Below, one piece after another: positions 15,351 through 15,827 of a DNA stretch of 15,827 bases; position 1 is the stretch's first letter; each line of letters starts with the position of its first letter. The notes below the pieces were generated by a model. It searched no databases and was not told the origin of the DNA. It saw only the letters and a program-made list of their open reading frames with translations. Position numbers and translations under genes: made by a program. The stretch is from Tissierellia bacterium (lineage in GTDB: Bacteria; Bacillota_A; Clostridia; Tissierellales; Peptoniphilaceae): positions 1-15,827 of the forward strand of contig JAAZCH010000277.1 in the NCBI GenBank assembly GCA_012513395.1, given 5' to 3'.

Positions 15351-15400
15351 CAGTTAACAATTGATAGTTTACAGTTAAAAGTTGGCTACGCTACTTGCCG
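15351..15400. repeat. Degenerate intergenic repeat remnant
   Basis: The stretch beginning CAGTTAACAATTGATAG contains several near copies of (C/A)AGTTAA / AGTTTACAG followed by AAAAGTTGGCTACGC. Non-coding repeats of this general look are known in low-GC Firmicutes. A partial match to its complement (CAACTTTTAA, then GTAAA) occurs at 4513-4530. With only one fair copy in view, this is tentative. Confidence 0.3.
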
Positions 15401-15467
15401 TGGGGAATTTAGTGGATTTAGGACTTGATATAGTCGATTAGATTCCGTCTCAAGAAATTTTAAAATT

Positions 15468-15498
15468 CCTATCGTTGCAATCGTCGTGCAACGATAGG
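15468..15498. repeat. Perfect 12-bp hairpin, first of a tandem pair
   Basis: CCTATCGTTGCA pairs with TGCAACGATAGG across a 7-base loop. No T-run follows. The arm core TGCAACGATA is the same as in the terminator hairpin 29 bases downstream. Confidence 0.75.
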
Positions 15499-15526
15499 GC
15501 GTATAATCGATTCAAAATGCAACTAT

Positions 15527-15559
15527 AATGCAACGATAGATGGTATCGTTGCATTTTTT
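15527..15559 (+). terminator. Intrinsic terminator sharing the repeat arm
   Basis: AATGCAACGATA pairs perfectly with TATCGTTGCATT around a GATGG loop and continues into TTTTTT. It is the likely end of the asparaginase transcript, about 185 bases past the stop codon. A near copy of the arm (AATGCAACTATA) directly precedes it at 15516-15527. Confidence 0.85.
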
Positions 15560-15624
15560 GTAGGAAAATTTTAGGCGTTACAATAATTTCAGTATTTTGA
15601 AAAATATAGTATTAAAATTAAATT

Positions 15625-15647
15625 AGTACCTTGTATTAAAAGGTACT
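15625..15647 (+). promoter_or_regulatory. Palindromic operator candidate before the PadR-type gene
   Basis: AGTACCTT and AAGGTACT form a perfect 8-7-8 inverted repeat whose centre carries a -35-like TTGTAT (15631-15636); a TAATAT/GATAAT box lies at 15652-15659. The position over the promoter of a PadR-family gene suggests autorepression (inference). Confidence 0.5.
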
Positions 15648-15682
15648 CTATGATAATATATACCTAAAGTGAGGTAGATGTT

Positions 15683-15827
15683 ATGAATGTACAATTTAAA
15701 AAAGGAGTTTTAGAGCTTTTGGTTTTCTCACTTCTCAAAGATCGAGATCATTATGGGTACGAAATGGTGGAGAAGATTTCTGATCATATAGATATTTCAG
15801 AAGGTACGATTTATCCACTTCTTCGAA
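15683..15827 (+). CDS. PadR-family transcriptional regulator, partial (N-terminus)
   Basis: The frame starts at ATG 15683 behind GAGGTAG five bases upstream and is cut off by the window edge after 48 codons. The visible part is the winged-helix of a PadR protein: [28 protein letters not shown], then [11 protein letters not shown], the typical recognition region. PadR proteins usually repress a neighbouring membrane protein or efflux gene, which would lie beyond the window. The gene has its own promoter region with an inverted repeat. Confidence 0.92.
   Translation, partial: MNVQFKKGVLELLVFSLLKDRDHYGYEMVEKISDHIDISEGTIYPLLR

Overview
The window is AT-rich and reads like a chromosomal segment of a low-GC Gram-positive anaerobe (Bacillota). 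Shine-Dalgarno sites are strong GGAGG/GAGGTG types, terminators are hairpin plus T-run, lysine genes are under an L-box, and there is an rnr-smpB pair and a YabE-like G5/3D cell-wall protein. A Clostridia/Tissierellia-type host is my inference. There is no rRNA, tRNA, transposase, phage gene or CRISPR array.

Layout. (1) 1-2860, plus strand: the effector-binding part of a LacI-family regulator (N-terminus outside the window), a small LuxR-type HTH protein with a degenerate receiver, and a cytoplasmic GH13 alpha-amylase closed by a strong terminator. This looks like a local glucan-use module. (2) 2861-3080: a gap between convergent genes holding two tandem Fur-box palindromes, a candidate promoter, and a ribosome binding site leading into only eight codons. 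(3) 3081-4373, minus: a CNNM/CorC-type membrane protein with CBS domains. (4) 4620-9728, minus: a tightly packed lysine operon, lysA-lysC-dapA-dapB-ddh, behind a promoter, a lysine riboswitch and an intrinsic terminator. It encodes the diaminopimelate dehydrogenase variant of the pathway. Aspartate-semialdehyde dehydrogenase (asd) is not in the window. (5) 9959-10379: a long divergent intergenic region with the lysA promoter on one side and, on the other, a promoter and WalR-like TGTAAY repeats in front of a G5/3D cell-wall hydrolase gene (10380-11426). (6) 11653-14254: rnr and smpB, overlapping, the RNA-decay and ribosome-rescue pair. (7) 14314-15342: an asparaginase-like gene with a TTG start. 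(8) 15343-15682: a repeat-bearing gap with two hairpins made from the same arm sequence. (9) 15683-end: the start of a PadR-family regulator behind a perfect inverted repeat.

How it works together: the lysine operon makes both lysine and meso-diaminopimelate, and its leader should shut it off when lysine is plentiful. The neighbouring 3D-domain protein acts on peptidoglycan and appears to sit under a WalKR-like essential-envelope signal. The most interesting unexplained signals are the orphan tandem Fur boxes between convergent genes, the helically phased WalR-like array, and the tandem hairpins after the asparaginase gene. I found no clearly novel multi-gene system.
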